A stretch of DNA of 64,000 nucleotides from Bacteroidota bacterium (GCA_018266835.1 JAFDZP010000004.1:124001-188000); one strand, 5' to 3'; counted from the first letter of the stretch, positions 8,969-17,486 are shown. Notes: generated by a model from the sequence alone, not told the origin. Numbers and translations are program-made.

Positions 8969-10756
8969 TTAAAATGTTACTTTGAAAGTTGTTCCTTTGC
9001 CGAATTCAGATTCAAATGAAATCTCTCCTCCTGCAAGCTCAGTTAATTTTTTTACGATTGAAAGACCCAGCCCTGTAGAGTTTTCTCCCGCAGTCGGCTT
9101 ATTGCTAATTCTTGCAAACTTCTGAAATACTCTGCTCTTTTCTTCTTCCTTTATACCAAGTCCGTTATCGGTAATTTCAAAAACTGTTTTTGTATCTGTA
9201 TTTTTATAATAACTAATTTTCACCTCACTGTCTTTGTGAGAATATTTAAGAGCATTCGAGATTAAATTTATTAATATCTCTTTTATCACCACTGCATCGT
9301 TGTTCAATACTTCTGCATTTGCTTCGCCGATCAAATTTACTTTTACGTTTTTTTGTGTTGAGTATGTTTCAAATTCCGATATAATATTTTCCAGCAAGGT
9401 CTTCACATTTATTTCTTCGGGATGCAGTGTGATATTTCCCGATTCAATTTTATTTATATCGAGAAGGCTGTCGATTATCTGAAGCATTCTTTGAGATGTA
9501 AGAAATATTTTCTCAAATGAGTTTATCTTCTTTTCAGATGCGAGTTTTTCAAAATTTCTTTTAATATTCCCCGCTATCAGAATAATATTTGTGAGAGGAT
9601 TTTTTAAATCGTGCACTACCACTCCGAGAAAATCATTTTTTTCTTTATCTACTTCTATAAGCTGGCGGTTTATTTCAAACAGCTCTGCATTTTTTTCTTT
9701 AAGAATTTCCGATTCCTTTTGGGACTCATGCAGATGACTGACAATTTTTATATTCTCGAGATTCTTTTTGTTAAGTAAGGAAAGATGCTCTATGCGTGTA
9801 CTTCTGAACAGCTCGTGATAATGCAAGGCTTCATCATATTTTTCAAGTTTCTCATATAACTCGGAAAAATTTGAATACACAGTTATTAAAAGTCTGAACA
9901 TCCCTTTTTCTCTCAATATTTCAACTGCGCTTTTGTAAAGCCGTATAGCATCATTCGTTCTTCCCAGAAAATGATATGTTTCTCCCATGGCAGTAACACA
10001 TTCACCGTAAACTCCCCAGTTATTATTTTTTATTGCAAGGTTTACTACGCGCTCAAAACATTCCAGTGCTATATCAAATTTTTTCTGCTTCCAGTACACT
10101 GTACCTATAAACATAATAATATAGCAGCTGAGTATTTCATTGTTCAGCCCGTCTGCATTTACATCCTCTGCAATTTTTAAATGAGCAAGCGCTTTATCAT
10201 ACTCTCCTGTGATGGCATACATATTACCGAGATTGCAGTTAGTCACACAAACTCCGTAGTTATCATTTATTTCAGAGGCTATCTCCGATGAAATCTTTAC
10301 AAATTCGATTGCTTTATTTAAATCATTTAAAATATTCTGATAATAGTTTGCAGCATTGTTATAAAATTTATGCTGAAGGAGCAAATCTTTAACAGCAATG
10401 GATTTCTCAAGTCCCCGGAATAAAAACTCGGCCTGTTTTGAAGTATCGCCGATATCTGCATAAGCTTTGGAAAGAATAAGGCAGCAGTATGCCTCACGTT
10501 TGCCTTCATTTAATTTAACATATACAGGCAAAGCAGCACTGCAGTACTCAACGGCTTTTTCAGGGGTTTCAAGTTTATCGTAATTATTACCAATGGCGTA
10601 GGAGGCGTCGGCGATTCCGCGCTCAAAATTTATTTGTTTGCAGTAGGATAAAATAGATTTTAAAGATTCGTTTGATTCTTTAAGTTTACCGGAGCGGCCC
10701 AACTCTCTTGCAGTTTCGATTTGTTGCAGGATATTATCAGTTTCAGCAGTGAACAT
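8969..10756 (-). CDS. Soluble TPR-containing sensor histidine kinase
   Basis: This 595-residue protein has no signal peptide or membrane segment. Residues 1-330 are tetratricopeptide repeats (for example SYAIGNNYDKLETPEKAVEY and YSNFSELYEKLEKYDEALHYH). A coiled coil spans about 335-375. The HisKA helix carries His382 in VVHDLKNPLTNI. The HATPase domain shows an N box (NLISNALKYSHKD), a G1 box (DNGLGIKEEE) and a G2 box (STGLGLSIVKKL). It phosphorylates an unknown response regulator; no regulator gene is next to it, so it is an orphan kinase. The gene directly downstream encodes its His-less, kinase-less paralogue. Confidence 0.93.
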   Translation of the reverse strand: MFTAETDNILQQIETARELGRSGKLKESNESLKSILSYCKQINFERGIADASYAIGNNYDKLETPEKAVEYCSAALPVYVKLNEGKREAYCCLILSKAYADIGDTSKQAEFLFRGLEKSIAVKDLLLQHKFYNNAANYYQNILNDLNKAIEFVKISSEIASEINDNYGVCVTNCNLGNMYAITGEYDKALAHLKIAEDVNADGLNNEILSCYIIMFIGTVYWKQKKFDIALECFERVVNLAIKNNNWGVYGECVTAMGETYHFLGRTNDAIRLYKSAVEILREKGMFRLLITVYSNFSELYEKLEKYDEALHYHELFRSTRIEHLSLLNKKNLENIKIVSHLHESQKESEILKEKNAELFEINRQLIEVDKEKNDFLGVVVHDLKNPLTNIILIAGNIKRNFEKLASEKKINSFEKIFLTSQRMLQIIDSLLDINKIESGNITLHPEEINVKTLLENIISEFETYSTQKNVKVNLIGEANAEVLNNDAVVIKEILINLISNALKYSHKDSEVKISYYKNTDTKTVFEITDNGLGIKEEEKSRVFQKFARISNKPTAGENSTGLGLSIVKKLTELAGGEISFESEFGKGTTFKVTF

Positions 10757-10838
10757 TAGAACAAATTAACAAAGAATTTCATAAATAAAAATTTAATTGA
10801 AACAAATTTCCTAAAAATTGGTTTCAGTAAAAAAGCAT

Positions 10839-11435
10839 ATGAAATATTTTAAATTTTTAATAGCACTTTTAATTTTTATTTCAACAGCAAGGGAGTCATA
10901 TTCGCAGTCTTCATTTGTACCTGGATTATATAATACTGGAATGGACGATTTCAATAATCTCCTCGCCGACGGAGAAACTGACTCGCATTATCTTTTAATA
11001 GAAAGCGCCGATATGAATTATCCCGGACCTGATGCAAAAGTGATTTTATCCAACGAGTTTCCCATGGGAAACTGGTATCCGAACGGCGATAAATCAAAAT
11101 GGATTGCTCCGCGCACAGACGCAGGCAAATGGAATGAAGAAGGAGTTTATATCTACAGATTATATTTTGATCTCACGGGACATGATTTGAACAGCACTGT
11201 AATAAAAGGCGGATGGAGCACAGATAACAACGGTGTGGATATTTTGATCAACGGACAAAGCACAGGCTTCGCAACACCGTTTGAAGCATTTAAAGGAGGT
11301 TTGTTTCCGTTTGAAATAAAATCAGGATTCGTGCAGGGAGTAAATACACTCGACTTTATAGTAAATAACGGATATGCACCAACAGGTTTACGTGTTGAAT
11401 TTGCGCCGACGAATAAAACAATTACTCTGAGATAA
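10839..11435 (+). CDS. Secreted protein of unknown function
   Basis: I do not recognise this gene. Starting at ATG 10839 gives 198 residues with a clear signal peptide ending ARESYSQ. The in-frame TTG at 10818 would add seven residues ahead of the Lys start and is less likely. The mature part is rich in Asp, Gly and aromatics and looks all-beta, resembling a carbohydrate-binding or jelly-roll module: GGWSTDNNGVDILINGQSTG, then GLFPFEIKSGFVQGVNTLDF. It is expected in the periplasm or outside the cell. It is divergent from the TPR kinase over 82 bp and convergent with the next gene. Confidence 0.7.
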   Translation: MKYFKFLIALLIFISTARESYSQSSFVPGLYNTGMDDFNNLLADGETDSHYLLIESADMNYPGPDAKVILSNEFPMGNWYPNGDKSKWIAPRTDAGKWNEEGVYIYRLYFDLTGHDLNSTVIKGGWSTDNNGVDILINGQSTGFATPFEAFKGGLFPFEIKSGFVQGVNTLDFIVNNGYAPTGLRVEFAPTNKTITLR

Positions 11436-11446
11436 AGTCTTTATGT

Positions 11447-12376
11447 TTAGGGAACAAAATTGTAAATCTTTTGTGATTTATCTACCAGAGTAATCAAACA
11501 TCTCATGTCTATGTTCAGATTAAACTCCTTGAATGTAAGCATATACTCATAAGATTTCACAGCCTTAACAACTGCTGCTCCTTCTCCCATATCAAACTCC
11601 CTTGCATCGTACGATTCTTTCACCGTCTTGCCCGGGAAGACAATAGTAAAAGGCGCTCCTCCAATTGTCGGAATAGTTTGAATCGGTACTCTGAATGCGT
11701 TTCTTAATGCCGGAAGTTTCATTGAACAAAAATAGAGTGACAGCGCGTCCGGTGCAGGTAATGAAGCTCCGGCAAATGGCACAGACATTGAATTTGAAAC
11801 TGCAACAGTAAAATCCTGAAGTGAGTTTATACTTATTGTTGCGGGTCCCTGAGATATCATGTAGGACTGAGGAAAACTATAATTAGTAAACGGAATGATA
11901 TGGTTACGGTAAACATCCGGTGTCTGTGGGTCCGGAAATCCTATCATAACCTCGATGTTTCGAGATTCATAAGGATTAATTATTACCGGATCTTTTATTA
12001 TCCAGTGTTCTCTGTTGTTATGGTCAAAGTCTTTCAGATAGGGAACTTCTACTCCTCCTGAAACAGGACTGAGATTCATTATACCGCTTTTGAAATGATT
12101 TATTTGTTTATTAAATATCCATATATCGGCATATACAGATGATGGAATAGAATTGTAATCTGCGCCGGCATCGATAGCTTTATTATCAATACATCTAATC
12201 AGATAAATATACATATCATATTCCATTGTACTGCCGTCCTTTGAAGCATCCGTGGGATTCATATTGTCGCCATACTCACATCCCCATCCTTTAGGCACTA
12301 CATTAATCTGGGAATAAGAATTACAGTATAGGAAGAAAGAAAAAATAAATAGGGAAATACGCAGATTGTATTTCAT
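11447..12376 (-). CDS. Secreted protein of unknown function
   Basis: I do not recognise this gene. ATG 12376 gives 309 residues beginning MKYNLRISLFIFSFFLYC and a signal peptide ending NSYSQ. Extending to 12448 would add 24 hydrophobic residues ahead of a good signal peptide, so I reject that start. The mature protein is about 285 residues, mixed polar and beta-like. It has two Cys far apart and GGVEVPYL and NPYESRNIEVMIGFPDP segments that resemble Ig-like strands. Likely periplasmic or surface-exposed. Confidence 0.65.
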   Translation of the reverse strand: MKYNLRISLFIFSFFLYCNSYSQINVVPKGWGCEYGDNMNPTDASKDGSTMEYDMYIYLIRCIDNKAIDAGADYNSIPSSVYADIWIFNKQINHFKSGIMNLSPVSGGVEVPYLKDFDHNNREHWIIKDPVIINPYESRNIEVMIGFPDPQTPDVYRNHIIPFTNYSFPQSYMISQGPATISINSLQDFTVAVSNSMSVPFAGASLPAPDALSLYFCSMKLPALRNAFRVPIQTIPTIGGAPFTIVFPGKTVKESYDAREFDMGEGAAVVKAVKSYEYMLTFKEFNLNIDMRCLITLVDKSQKIYNFVP

Positions 12377-12552
12377 ATTAAACAATTTAGAGTTATTGAA
12401 TAATAGTTTCAGGATATTAAAAAAAATGAGATTTAATAACAAATGCATAATTTTGAAAGAATTTTTTATATAACTTTTATTGTATTATCCTATCTTAATT
12501 AACAATTTCGATTTATTTTACTATATTGAAATTAAAAATTACGGAGAATAAT

Positions 12553-13425
12553 TTGAAAAAAATAATATGTACTCTCCCCCTCATCCTGCTATTTCTTTCC
12601 CTCGTAACACATAATGGATGCAAACAAGAGGACGAAGTAATTACTCCTGTTGTAGATGAAAATGTTGATAAGGAATCGGCTTCGGCAAAGAACATCTCCA
12701 TGGTAATAAAGTTCTTAACGGACGCTAATTCATTTGGGTGGGCGGAAGCAAATAACATTACTCCTGTCACAAATTTTTGTCCCAATTTATATAATGATTC
12801 AGCTCAGGTACCGCATGTTTTAGATGTCGTTTATTCAGCATTTCCGGGATGTGCAGGAATGGATGGGGTAAGAAGAAGCGGGAAATATACGCTTTCATAT
12901 ACTTTGAATTCAGCAGGTGATTCTCTTTATTCAGAAATTTCTTTTAATGATTTCAGAATCTATAAGAATAATGATTTGAGCGATACGGTTATAAGAATTA
13001 TTGGCGGACTTAAATTTTCTTCCAAAAGAGTCAGCGGTACAAGTTACAGGTTTCATTCAAGCGGAGAAGTATTTCTCCAGACATTATACACCGGTAATAA
13101 AGATTTTGTAATCACTTCACTGGAAGGCACAGCTAATCTCAATTCATTATCAGATGTAACGGACGATACATACACTCTTTACGGAACAGGCAATATAGAT
13201 GACAGCGGAAACAGTGCATCATACGGAATTTCAATCGCTGCTTCAACGCCGCTTTTGTTTAATTCTACATGTAAATATCCTCTGACAGGAACTGCTAATT
13301 TTACAAAGGGAGGTGTAACGACGGGCTGTGATTTTTCGCCAAACTCCGGAAGCTGTGATGCAATTGTGAAATTTACCAGAGGTTCTTTCAGCAAGACAGT
13401 TGACCTTTCAACAACAAATTTTTAA
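12553..13425 (+). CDS. Putative lipoprotein of unknown function
   Basis: The TTG at 12553 is the preferred start: it gives LKKIICTLPLILLFLSLVTHNGC, a normal lipoprotein signal with the lipid-modified Cys in THNGC. The longer frame from 12526 would place nine charged residues first. The mature part is about 265 residues, contains several Cys (NFCPN, FPGCAG, TGCDF, GSCDA) and has repeated Thr/Ser/Gly-rich beta strands. No family is recognised. A strong terminator follows. Confidence 0.7.
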   Translation: MKKIICTLPLILLFLSLVTHNGCKQEDEVITPVVDENVDKESASAKNISMVIKFLTDANSFGWAEANNITPVTNFCPNLYNDSAQVPHVLDVVYSAFPGCAGMDGVRRSGKYTLSYTLNSAGDSLYSEISFNDFRIYKNNDLSDTVIRIIGGLKFSSKRVSGTSYRFHSSGEVFLQTLYTGNKDFVITSLEGTANLNSLSDVTDDTYTLYGTGNIDDSGNSASYGISIAASTPLLFNSTCKYPLTGTANFTKGGVTTGCDFSPNSGSCDAIVKFTRGSFSKTVDLSTTNF

Positions 13426-13433
13426 AATTAAAA

Positions 13434-13472
13434 AGCCGGGTACTGCAGTTAGCTGTATCCGGCTGTTCTTTT
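13434..13472. terminator. Bidirectional terminator between convergent genes
   Basis: AGCCGG-GTAC pairs with GTAT-CCGGCT around a 10-nt loop. It is followed by TTCTTTTT on the plus strand and by CTTTTTAATTTT on the minus strand, so it can serve both the lipoprotein gene and the AlbA-domain gene. Confidence 0.85.
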
Positions 13473-13487
13473 TAAAAATTATTTCAC

Positions 13488-14129
13488 TTATACCAGTGTA
13501 AAAAATTCTTCATTATCTAAAAAGTGATGGCGTATTACCTGCGCTCTTACAAGATTTATAAGTGTCCTGCTTGCTCTTCTTTCAGAAATATTTACCAGCC
13601 TTTTAAATCCCTTCACGGTTATTTTCTGATTCAATTCCAGATAAGCGAATAAAGCTTTTTCAATATCACCGATGTAAAGCTTAAGAGGAGTTTCCGTATC
13701 AACGGAGCTCTTTAAAATTTTCTCTGCTTCCTTAGATGCTATTATACTTTTATCATTGAAGCGGACATAAACTTTGCCGTTCTCATTTTCATCTTCAGAA
13801 ATTATGCGGTGCGGTTTATTTTTGCTCTCGGGAATTTTTACAACAAGTATATCTTTATTTTTTATGTAAAGAACTTCTGAATCGAATTCAATTTCAGGTT
13901 CGCAATAAAATTTGGCAGTGGTGGAGATAAGTTCTATTTCTTCCTTTTCGCTTTCAATGCCGTAGATGGTTTTATCGTCATCTACTCCGAAAAGTATTAC
14001 CCCGCCTGAAGTATTTGCAAGGGCACAAATTTCTTTAGCAATTTTTTCGGGAGTTGTAAATTTTCTTTTGAATTCTGTCTTTATTCCTTCACCGGCTTCA
14101 ATTAATTCGTAAAGCTCAATTAAGTACAT
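13488..14129 (-). CDS. Schlafen/AlbA_2-domain ATP-binding protein
   Basis: Residues 8-120 of this 213-residue protein match the Schlafen AlbA_2 (divergent AAA-4) domain: EGIKTEFKRKF, then KEICALANTSGGVILFGVDDDKTIYGI, then VKIPESKNKPHRI and GKVYVRFNDKS. The C-terminal third looks like a winged helix (FKRLVNISERRASRTLINLVRAQVIRHH). Such proteins are usually nucleic-acid-associated regulators or nucleases. The start codon abuts the ruvX stop codon with no spacer (TAA|ATG), implying translational coupling. It is the last gene of the pgsA-HU-ruvX operon. Confidence 0.85.
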   Translation of the reverse strand: MYLIELYELIEAGEGIKTEFKRKFTTPEKIAKEICALANTSGGVILFGVDDDKTIYGIESEKEEIELISTTAKFYCEPEIEFDSEVLYIKNKDILVVKIPESKNKPHRIISEDENENGKVYVRFNDKSIIASKEAEKILKSSVDTETPLKLYIGDIEKALFAYLELNQKITVKGFKRLVNISERRASRTLINLVRAQVIRHHFLDNEEFFTLV

Positions 14130-14576
14130 TTATGTCTGATTCCTTATGTTAATATTTTTATCAAGATAATCCTGAAGTATAATTTGCGCGGAAATGCTGT
14201 CTATCATCGACTTATTCTGCCGTTTGCTTTTCTTCATTGAAGAGCTTGCAATGTAGCCCGAAGCCATTTTACTTGTAAATCTTTCATCAAAAATTTCGAT
14301 TTTTATATCTTCTTTTTTTGATAAAAAAAAACTTTGAAGGCGTTCGATAAAATTATCGACCTCCAAAGTTTGTAAAGTTTTTTCAGACTTAAGATTTAAA
14401 GGATAGCCGACGACAATAACATCGGCATCTTCATCCTTTATAAACTTGTATATATTTTCCTGCAATTTACTGTCATTAAGTATCGCGCCTCTTTCAAATG
14501 AAAAGCGAAGTGTCTCGTCAGATACGGCAAGACCTACACGTTTAGCACCGAAATCTATTGCGATAACTTTTTTAAT
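14130..14576 (-). CDS. ruvX: RuvX/YqgF Holliday-junction resolvase-like protein with apparent ATT start
   Basis: The family (pre-16S rRNA processing nuclease / Holliday junction resolvase-like) needs its N-terminal DxG motif. Here it is VIAIDFGAKRVGLAVSD. In frame upstream of that motif there is a stop codon (TAA, ending six codons before the proposed start) and no ATG, GTG or TTG; the first usual start is a TTG at 14465, after the catalytic motif. The only good candidate is ATT at 14576-14574, giving 148 residues, the usual family length. Later motifs VIVVGYPLNL and IFDERFTSKMA are intact. A strong hairpin lies 13 nt upstream of the ATT. Confidence 0.88.
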   Translation of the reverse strand: MKKVIAIDFGAKRVGLAVSDETLRFSFERGAILNDSKLQENIYKFIKDEDADVIVVGYPLNLKSEKTLQTLEVDNFIERLQSFFLSKKEDIKIEIFDERFTSKMASGYIASSSMKKSKRQNKSMIDSISAQIILQDYLDKNINIRNQT

Positions 14577-14589
14577 AACAGTAAATTTT

Positions 14590-14622
14590 GATTAAATGTT
14601 GCACACACTGCAACAGTTAATC
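14590..14622 (-). promoter_or_regulatory. Hairpin between HU and ruvX, just upstream of the ruvX ATT start
   Basis: A 33-nt inverted repeat pairs GATTAA-n-TGTTGCA with TGCAACA-n-TTAATC around a 5-nt loop. On the minus (sense) strand it ends 13 nt before the ATT start and has no U-run, so it is not a clean terminator. It could be a processing site after HU or a translational control element of ruvX. The plus strand does show six T after it. Confidence 0.6.
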
Positions 14623-14652
14623 TTTTTTGAAATTATAATATTAGGTAAAAAT

Positions 14653-15027
14653 TTAGCTTAAAGGATTAGCGATTTTCTCTTTAAGGAAATTCTTAAGAAT
14701 TTTACCCGGTTTGAAATGCATTTTTCTTCTGCCGGGTACAAATACAAATTCGCCGGTTTTAAGATTTCTTGCCTTTGGTTTTGGTTTTGTTTTCTTTACT
14801 TCAAAAACACCAAAATCTCTTATTTCAATTCGGATAGTAGGGTCAGCCATCATGATAAGCTCCCTCATTGAATCAAAAAGAGAGTCAACGATGAGTTTTC
14901 TCGTTACTCTTCTTCCGATCAATTTTTCTTCCATTTTTAATTCTACATCTTTTCTTGTAAGTGTCTTTACACGGTCAATGTTCCTTTTCTTCGTCTCTTT
15001 GATTTCAATGTAAGTCTCTTGTGCCAT
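14653..15027 (-). CDS. HU/IHF-family DNA-binding protein with N-terminal extension
   Basis: This protein has 124 residues, against about 90 for typical HU. From residue 35 it follows the HU fold: KLIVDSLFDSMRELIMMADPTIRIEIRDFGVFEVKKTKPKPKARNLKTGE, with a DNA-clasping arm ending VPGRRKMHFKPGKILKNFL. The first 34 residues are a charged extension (IKETKKRNIDRVKTL). Its start lies inside the end of the pgsA-like gene (23 bp overlap). The proline expected at the arm tip (RNP in HU) appears as RNL, a minor variation. Confidence 0.9.
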   Translation of the reverse strand: MAQETYIEIKETKKRNIDRVKTLTRKDVELKMEEKLIGRRVTRKLIVDSLFDSMRELIMMADPTIRIEIRDFGVFEVKKTKPKPKARNLKTGEFVFVPGRRKMHFKPGKILKNFLKEKIANPLS

Positions 15028-15571
15028 TTTTTTCTCCTATTGTTTGGTTGAATCTTTTTAAATATAAAAAAGATGAATACAATATTAATGCTGTTGAGAC
15101 CAGCATTAAATAATACTGAATGCTAAATAGGGCAGATAAATTAAGAGTCGAAATTAAAATTACCACGCCAATACTAAATACGGCAATTTTGCCCGGATAG
15201 TTTGACATAAGGGTAATTTTTTTTCGTCCCTTTAATATTAATCCGAAAAGAAGGATTAAGATATCTCTCAATACTACTATCAAAACAAACCATAATGGTA
15301 TTTTGTTTAGTATCAGGAGAATCAAAACAAGAGTTACTACGGATATTTTATCTGCCAGTGGATCTATTATTTTCCCTAGCTCTGTAACCTGATTTAGCTT
15401 TCTCGCCAAAAAGCCGTCTAATAAATCAGTTGCATACATACTTAATAATATTACTATTATTAAGCCTTTGCTTCCTTCATTATCAGTAATCAACAGATAA
15501 CTTAGGGGAAATAAAAGAATTATCCTAAAAATAGATAAAAAATTTGAAATATAAAATAATTCTTTTAGCAT
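15005..15571 (-). CDS. pgsA: CDP-alcohol phosphatidyltransferase (phosphatidylglycerophosphate synthase-like)
   Basis: This 188-residue membrane protein has the family signature D-x2-DG-x2-AR-x8-G-x3-D-x3-D: TDLLDGFLARK, then ELGKIIDPLADK. About five hydrophobic helices are visible. The reaction replaces CMP of CDP-diacylglycerol with an alcohol phosphate, most likely glycerol-3-phosphate given the length and the presence of a separate PssA-like gene here. It is the first gene of the operon with HU, ruvX and the AlbA-domain protein. Confidence 0.85.
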   Translation of the reverse strand: MLKELFYISNFLSIFRIILLFPLSYLLITDNEGSKGLIIVILLSMYATDLLDGFLARKLNQVTELGKIIDPLADKISVVTLVLILLILNKIPLWFVLIVVLRDILILLFGLILKGRKKITLMSNYPGKIAVFSIGVVILISTLNLSALFSIQYYLMLVSTALILYSSFLYLKRFNQTIGEKNGTRDLH

Positions 15572-15862
15572 CTATCCACAAGTAAAATTAATGTTTTTTT
15601 TAAACAAAATGAATATATAAATTTATTTATTCTTCTTTTAACTCAACTTATAATATTTTAGAATAACAATCAACTATTAACTTACAAAATTTTTCAAATT
15701 ATTTAAAATAAAATTATATTGTTTTTTCTTTCATTATTAAACGAGTAAATTAAGAAATGGTTTTATTAGAATTCATAAAATCAGGTTAAAAAATAAAAAC
15801 ATTTGCTTCTCAAATTTATTAAGCATTTTTCCTTTTATTGCATTTACTTATTTTAAGTGACA
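15572..15862. other. AT-rich divergent intergenic region
   Basis: About 290 bp of very AT-rich sequence separates the pgsA-like operon (minus) from the first zinc-ribbon membrane gene (plus). It should hold both promoters. I see no repeat or RNA gene in it. Confidence 0.5.
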
Positions 15863-16609
15863 ATGGAAAAATGTTTAAACTGCGGAACAAAACTGATGGG
15901 TAAGTTTTGTTATCATTGCGGTCAGGAAAAAATTGTTGATGACTCGAATATGAAGGCTCTTCTCAAGGATTTTTTCCGGAACTCATTTCGATGGGAGTCC
16001 ACATATTTTGCTACTATCAAAAAATTATTTACAGCGCCGGGAATATTTATAAAAAATTATATTGAGGGAAAAAGAAAGCCTTACATAAAGCCCGTAACTT
16101 TTTTTATTTTAGTTGTATCGTTTTACATAATAACATTCCATACTTTCAGCGAGAATGATTTCAGCTATATGAGCAGAACTTTCTTAGGTGAAACCTCAAA
16201 GGAAATTATAATTCTTGGAGTCTCGGTTGCAGAATTTCAGCATTTTATTACCAATAAAATGAATTACATGATTTTCATTCAGCCGGTTTTTTATGCGTAC
16301 TTCTTTACACTGTTCTTTAGAAAGCCAAAAATAAAAATTGCCGAAAGCTTCATCTTTTATTTTTATATTATGGGAGCGGGATTTCTGATAGCAGCTCTTT
16401 TTATTTTTCTTAGTTTGATAAATTCTAATATATGGAATCTAAGATTCTTTCCTATGGCTGTTTTCGAAATTTATGCAATGATTCAGTTTACTCAGTCAAA
16501 AACTGCTTCCGGAATTTTAAAATCTGCTGCGGTATTACTGCTGGGAAGTGTTTCATATATAATTACTGCATCGGCAATCGTAATAGGATATTTAAAATTA
16601 ACACATTAA
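15863..16609 (+). CDS. Zinc-ribbon membrane protein, DUF3667-like, copy 1
   Basis: This 248-residue protein starts at ATG 15863; an in-frame GTG lies two codons upstream, but the ATG matches the start of the tandem paralogue. An N-terminal zinc ribbon is formed by CLNCG and CYHCGQ. Next comes the conserved block FRWESTYFATIKKLFTAPG, then FIKNYIEGKRKPYIKPVTFF at the start of the first membrane helix. About four to five membrane helices follow. The family (DUF3667) is widespread in Bacteroidetes and has no established function. It is followed after 63 bp by a second copy. Confidence 0.82.
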   Translation: MEKCLNCGTKLMGKFCYHCGQEKIVDDSNMKALLKDFFRNSFRWESTYFATIKKLFTAPGIFIKNYIEGKRKPYIKPVTFFILVVSFYIITFHTFSENDFSYMSRTFLGETSKEIIILGVSVAEFQHFITNKMNYMIFIQPVFYAYFFTLFFRKPKIKIAESFIFYFYIMGAGFLIAALFIFLSLINSNIWNLRFFPMAVFEIYAMIQFTQSKTASGILKSAAVLLLGSVSYIITASAIVIGYLKLTH

Positions 16610-16672
16610 TATATTTTATAAATCAATTCACAACTCCCATAAAATTTAATGTTATCATTTTCATAAAGCAGA

Positions 16673-17419
16673 ATGGAAAATTGTTTAAACTGCGGTACAG
16701 AACTGAACGGGAAATACTGCCATAACTGCGGCCAGCAAAAGATTTCGAAAAGATTTTCGGTAAAATCTTTGTTCCATGATTTTCTTCACAGCTCTTTTCA
16801 CTGGGAATCTACTCTCATATCTACAATAAAAGAATTGTTAATTTCCCCGGGAAATTTCATGCGAAATTATATAGAGGGTAAAAGAAAATCTTATTCTTCT
16901 CCTGTCTCATTTTTTATTCTGACGCTTACTATATTTCTTATACTGTTTCATTTTATCAGTGAAAACTATCTGAACTATATAAACCAGATGGTGATGGGTG
17001 AGAGGTCAAACAGCCTTTCAATTTACGGAATGACGGTTCCTGAATTGCAGCATTTAATATCAAGCAAGCTGAATTACTTCATGTTCATATTGCCTCCGGC
17101 ATTCGGCTTTTCTTTTATACTGTTCTTTCGCAAGACTAAAATAAATTTTGCAGAGTCCCTGGTAATTTCATTTTATGTACTCGGTCAGGGAATGCTGATT
17201 TCTTCAGTTCTCATTTTATTTTTAATGATAAGCTTTAAGCTATGGAACCTGAGATTTTTCTTTACGTTCGGATATTATATATATGCAATGATTCAGTTTT
17301 CGCGCTCGAATATTCTTCCGGGATTCTTTAAATCGCTTGGTGTGATTATAATTAGCTATTTATTCTATATGTTGACCGTTGTAATTTTAGTGCTGGGCTA
17401 CTTGAGACTGACTCATTAA
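16673..17419 (+). CDS. Zinc-ribbon membrane protein, DUF3667-like, copy 2
   Basis: This 248-residue protein is the same length as copy 1 and similar along its whole length: CLNCGTELNGKYCHNCGQ, then FHWESTLISTIKELLISPGN, then FMRNYIEGKRKSYSSPVSFF, and the same ending GYLRLTH (GYLKLTH in copy 1). The zinc-ribbon cysteines and the helix pattern are conserved, while the loops have diverged strongly. Both copies therefore appear to be under selection rather than one decaying. Its function is unknown. Confidence 0.82.
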   Translation: MENCLNCGTELNGKYCHNCGQQKISKRFSVKSLFHDFLHSSFHWESTLISTIKELLISPGNFMRNYIEGKRKSYSSPVSFFILTLTIFLILFHFISENYLNYINQMVMGERSNSLSIYGMTVPELQHLISSKLNYFMFILPPAFGFSFILFFRKTKINFAESLVISFYVLGQGMLISSVLILFLMISFKLWNLRFFFTFGYYIYAMIQFSRSNILPGFFKSLGVIIISYLFYMLTVVILVLGYLRLTH

Positions 17420-17459
17420 AACCCAACTTTCCCCCGATTTTTTGTTACATTTCTCAATT

Positions 17460-17486
17460 AAACCCCCTCCTTTTCAAGGAGGGGGT
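17460..17486. repeat. CCCTCC/GGAGGG palindromic repeat
   Basis: AACCCCCTCCTT pairs perfectly with AAGGAGGGGGTT around a 3-nt loop and is followed by GGGGGTGGTTAAA. Related copies lie near 25520, 25590, 25735, 45293 and 47327. Here it sits between two same-strand genes. Confidence 0.8.

Noticed and set aside
12377-12448. Longer N-terminus for the gene ending at 11447
   Set aside because: It would place 24 hydrophobic residues before a normal signal peptide starting at ATG 12376.
16432-16725. Plus-strand frame bridging the two DUF3667-like genes
   Set aside because: It is an out-of-frame shadow over the end of copy 1 and the start of copy 2 and has no features of its own.
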